From Bacteroidota bacterium (GTDB taxonomy: Bacteria; Bacteroidota; Bacteroidia; Chitinophagales; Chitinophagaceae), in contig JAPLER010000068.1 of NCBI GenBank assembly GCA_026391115.1, positions 1 to 43,957 on the forward strand: 43,957 bases of DNA. The letters run 5' to 3'. Made by a program: the position numbers and the translations under genes. This document shows, one piece after another, positions 42,120 through 43,957 of this stretch. The notes below the pieces were generated by a model. That model did no database searches. It was not told the DNA's origin and saw only the letters and a program-made list of their open reading frames with translations. Positions within the stretch are counted from its first letter, which is position 1; each line of letters starts with the position of its first letter.

Positions 42120-43145
42120 ATGTTATATAGAAGTAAAGCTCCTTTGCGTATAGGTTTGGCAGGTGGTGGTACCGATGTTTCTCCTTTTTGTGATGAATTT
42201 GGGGGTGCAATTCTTAATGCTACCATTTCGTTATATGCCTATGCAACAATTGAACCTATAGCAGAAAATAAAATTATTTTAGAAGCAAAAGATAGAAACG
42301 AAAAAGTGGAGTTTGACTGGACAAATGAATTACCAATTAATGGTTATTTAGATTTATTAAAAGGTGTTTATAATCGTATTCAAAAAGATTATGGTATTAA
42401 GCAGCAGGGTTTTAAACTATCAACATTCGTAGATGCACCTGCTGGTAGTGGTTTGGGCACATCATCTACATTAGTGGTTGCTATTATAGGTGCATTTGTA
42501 GAAATGCTTAAACTACCTCTTGGCGATTACGATATTGCACACTATGCCTACGAAATTGAAAGACAAGATTTAAAACTTGCTGGTGGTAGACAAGATCAAT
42601 ATGCTGCCACATTTGGTGGTGTAAACTTTATGGAGTTTTACGAGGATGATAAAGTAATTGTAAACCCACTAAGAATAAGACCAGAATATTTACACGAACT
42701 TGAAAACAATTTGGTGTTATTTTTTACTGCAACAAGTAGAGAAAGTGCTACCATAATTAAAGAGCAGCAAAAAAATGTAAATGATAAAAACAGTGGGAGT
42801 ATAGAGGCAATGCACCAATTAAAAGAGCAAGCCAAAATGATGAAGGAAGCTATGCTTAAAGGAAGACTAAATAATATAGGCGAAATTTTGAATTATGGTT
42901 TTGAGCAAAAACGTAAAATGGCTGCCAATATTAGCAATCCATTAATTGAAGACATTTATGCAACAGCAAAAAACGCAGGGGCTACTGGTGGTAAAATAAG
43001 TGGTGCTGGCGGTGGTGGATTTATGATTTTTTATTGCCCTGCAACATCTAGGTACAATGTTATAGATGCTTTACAACAATTTGGTGGTCAAGTAAAGCAA
43101 TATCAATTTGTAACAGAAGGGTTAAGAACTTGGAGTACAATTTAG
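42120..43145 (+). CDS. GHMP kinase, D-glycero-D-manno-heptose 7-phosphate kinase-like
   Basis: A 341-aa GHMP-superfamily kinase. S-K-A-P-L-R-I-G-L-A-G-G-G-T-D-V near the N-terminus, P-A-G-S-G-L-G-T-S-S (phosphate-binding GHMP motif) at about 107-116 and G-A-G-G-G-G-F-M at about 299-306. The overall pattern fits HddA, which makes D-glycero-alpha-D-manno-heptose 1,7-bisphosphate for GDP-heptose or capsule/S-layer glycans. Galactokinase is less likely, as the N-terminal galactose signature is absent. With rfaD in the same window it suggests heptose-containing surface glycans. The converging neighbour is a GT2. Confidence 0.87.
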   Translation: MLYRSKAPLRIGLAGGGTDVSPFCDEFGGAILNATISLYAYATIEPIAENKIILEAKDRNEKVEFDWTNELPINGYLDLLKGVYNRIQKDYGIKQQGFKLSTFVDAPAGSGLGTSSTLVVAIIGAFVEMLKLPLGDYDIAHYAYEIERQDLKLAGGRQDQYAATFGGVNFMEFYEDDKVIVNPLRIRPEYLHELENNLVLFFTATSRESATIIKEQQKNVNDKNSGSIEAMHQLKEQAKMMKEAMLKGRLNNIGEILNYGFEQKRKMAANISNPLIEDIYATAKNAGATGGKISGAGGGGFMIFYCPATSRYNVIDALQQFGGQVKQYQFVTEGLRTWSTI

Positions 43146-43157
43146 TTAATCATAAAT

Positions 43158-43957
43158 CTACAAACCCACCTTCTCGGCTATCAAATATTCATTTCTACTA
43201 GCACTGTTTCTAGAAATTAACTCGGCTATAAATCCTGCTAAAAATAATTGCATACCAATAACCATTACTGTTAATGCAATATAAAACCCTGGTCGATTGG
43301 TAAGGGCAAATTCTTTATCAATAATTTTAGATATTAGCAAATAGGCACTCATTGCAAAGCCTGCCATAAAACATAATGTGCCATACAATCCAAAAAAATG
43401 CATTGGGCGTTTACCAAACTTGCTTACAAAATTGATTGTGGCAAGGTCTAAAAACCCATTCACAAAACGCTCCCACCCAAACTTGGTAATGCCAAATTTT
43501 CTAGCTCTATGCTCTACTACTTTTTCGCCAATTTTTTTAAAGCCATTCCACTTAGCAATTACAATGTTCTACTACTTTTTCGCCAATTTTTTTAAAGCCA
43601 TTCCATTTGGCAATTACAGGTATGTATCTGTGCATTTCGCCATATACTTCAATATTTTTTACTACTTTATTTTTATAGGCTTTTAGTCCACAGTTAAAGT
43701 CATGAAGTTTTATACCACTGCTCCATCGTGCAGCACCATTAAATATTTTTGAGGGAATATTTTTTGTAAATGTGTTATCATATCTTTTCTTTTTCCAACC
43801 ACTTACTAAATCAAACCCATCACTCATTATCATTTTATATAAGTCAGGTATTTCATCAGGGATGTCTTGCATATCAGCATCCATTGTAATTACCACATTT
43901 CCTTGTGCTACTTTAAAACCTTCGTTCAATGCTGCACTTTTGCCATAATTTCTTTGA
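43158..43957 (-). pseudogene. family 2 glycosyltransferase, truncated by window end and frame-broken
   Basis: The 5' end lies beyond position 43957. The N-terminal visible part (43957 to 43552) has G-K-S-A-A-L-N-E-G-F, M-D-A-D-M-Q-D and F-N-C-G-L-K-A-Y, the DXD and acceptor motifs of DPM1-like GT2 enzymes. It stops after G-E-K-V-V-E-H-C-N-C. The shifted frame continues A-R-K-F-G-I-T-K-F-G and two membrane segments (about 43410-43340 and 43290-43210) to I-A-E-K-V-G-L at 43158. A 55-bp tandem duplication (43511-43620) causes the shift, and deleting one copy restores one frame. The intact enzyme would be a membrane-associated glycosyl transferase acting on a polyprenyl-phosphate. Confidence 0.8.
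43511..43620. repeat. 55-bp imperfect tandem duplication inside the GT2 gene
   Basis: Copies at 43511-43565 and 43566-43620 differ at about five positions. Both encode K-W-N-G-F-K-K-I-G-E-K-V-V-E-H. The 55-bp length is not a multiple of three and breaks the frame. Confidence 0.85.

Overview
AT-rich Bacteroidota chromosome segment, most like a Chitinophagales/Chitinophagaceae lineage. The evidence is several TAnnTTTG-type -7 promoter elements just upstream of starts (one with a TTG 19 nt further up), almost no Shine-Dalgarno signal, SPI/SPII-exported hypothetical proteins, a type 9 secretion sorting tail, HldD/HddA heptose enzymes, a DUF4954-like beta-helix protein, and protein sequences typical of that family. 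The genes are mostly housekeeping. I see no integrase, transposase, CRISPR array, rRNA or phage module. One tRNA (Ser, TGA) is present. Layout: 0-3.7 kb has a CBS protein, murA, a secreted bilobed aspartic protease with PDZ, and a small lipoprotein. 3.7-6.4 kb has an ECF-like sigma factor followed by a membrane-anchored trypsin-like protease with an anti-sigma-like N-terminus, then a broken dTDP-4-dehydrorhamnose-reductase-like gene. 6.5-9.1 kb is a pfkA-pyk glycolytic pair. 9.1-13.4 kb has a CpcT/CpeT-family protein, an M20 dipeptidase, a YhhN-family membrane protein and aspartate kinase. 13.4-16.8 kb has a relic region, exported hypotheticals and ribF. 16.8-24.2 kb has an unknown secreted protein, broken coaD, a LutA-like protein, pheT, a TPR membrane protein and pdhA. 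24.3-31.2 kb has hldD-proC, an HMA-like secreted protein, frameshifted gltX with cobB, an EVE protein, an unlisted 38-aa membrane protein and an acyl-CoA carboxylase beta subunit. 31.4-36.6 kb has an SDR, a J-domain/KTSC protein, AcpH-like and DLH proteins, tRNA-Ser, grpE and broken dnaJ. 36.6-44 kb has a conserved hypothetical, a split DUF4954-like gene, a GT4, a DNRLRE/T9SS protein, a GHMP heptose-phosphate kinase and a truncated, duplicated GT2. Two patterns stand out. First, seven conserved genes have lost their reading frame: four by apparent internal deletions, two by short imperfect tandem duplications of 43 and 55 bp whose removal exactly restores the frame, and one by a single extra T in a homopolymer. 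Because coaD, gltX and dnaJ are normally indispensable, contig-joining or assembly artefact is the leading explanation, but this needs checking against reads. Second, a degenerate repeat with a strict 7-nt period occurs at five places, twice inserted in frame into conserved enzymes (aspartate kinase and a glycosyltransferase). Convergent gene pairs are commonly separated by strong bidirectional terminator hairpins.
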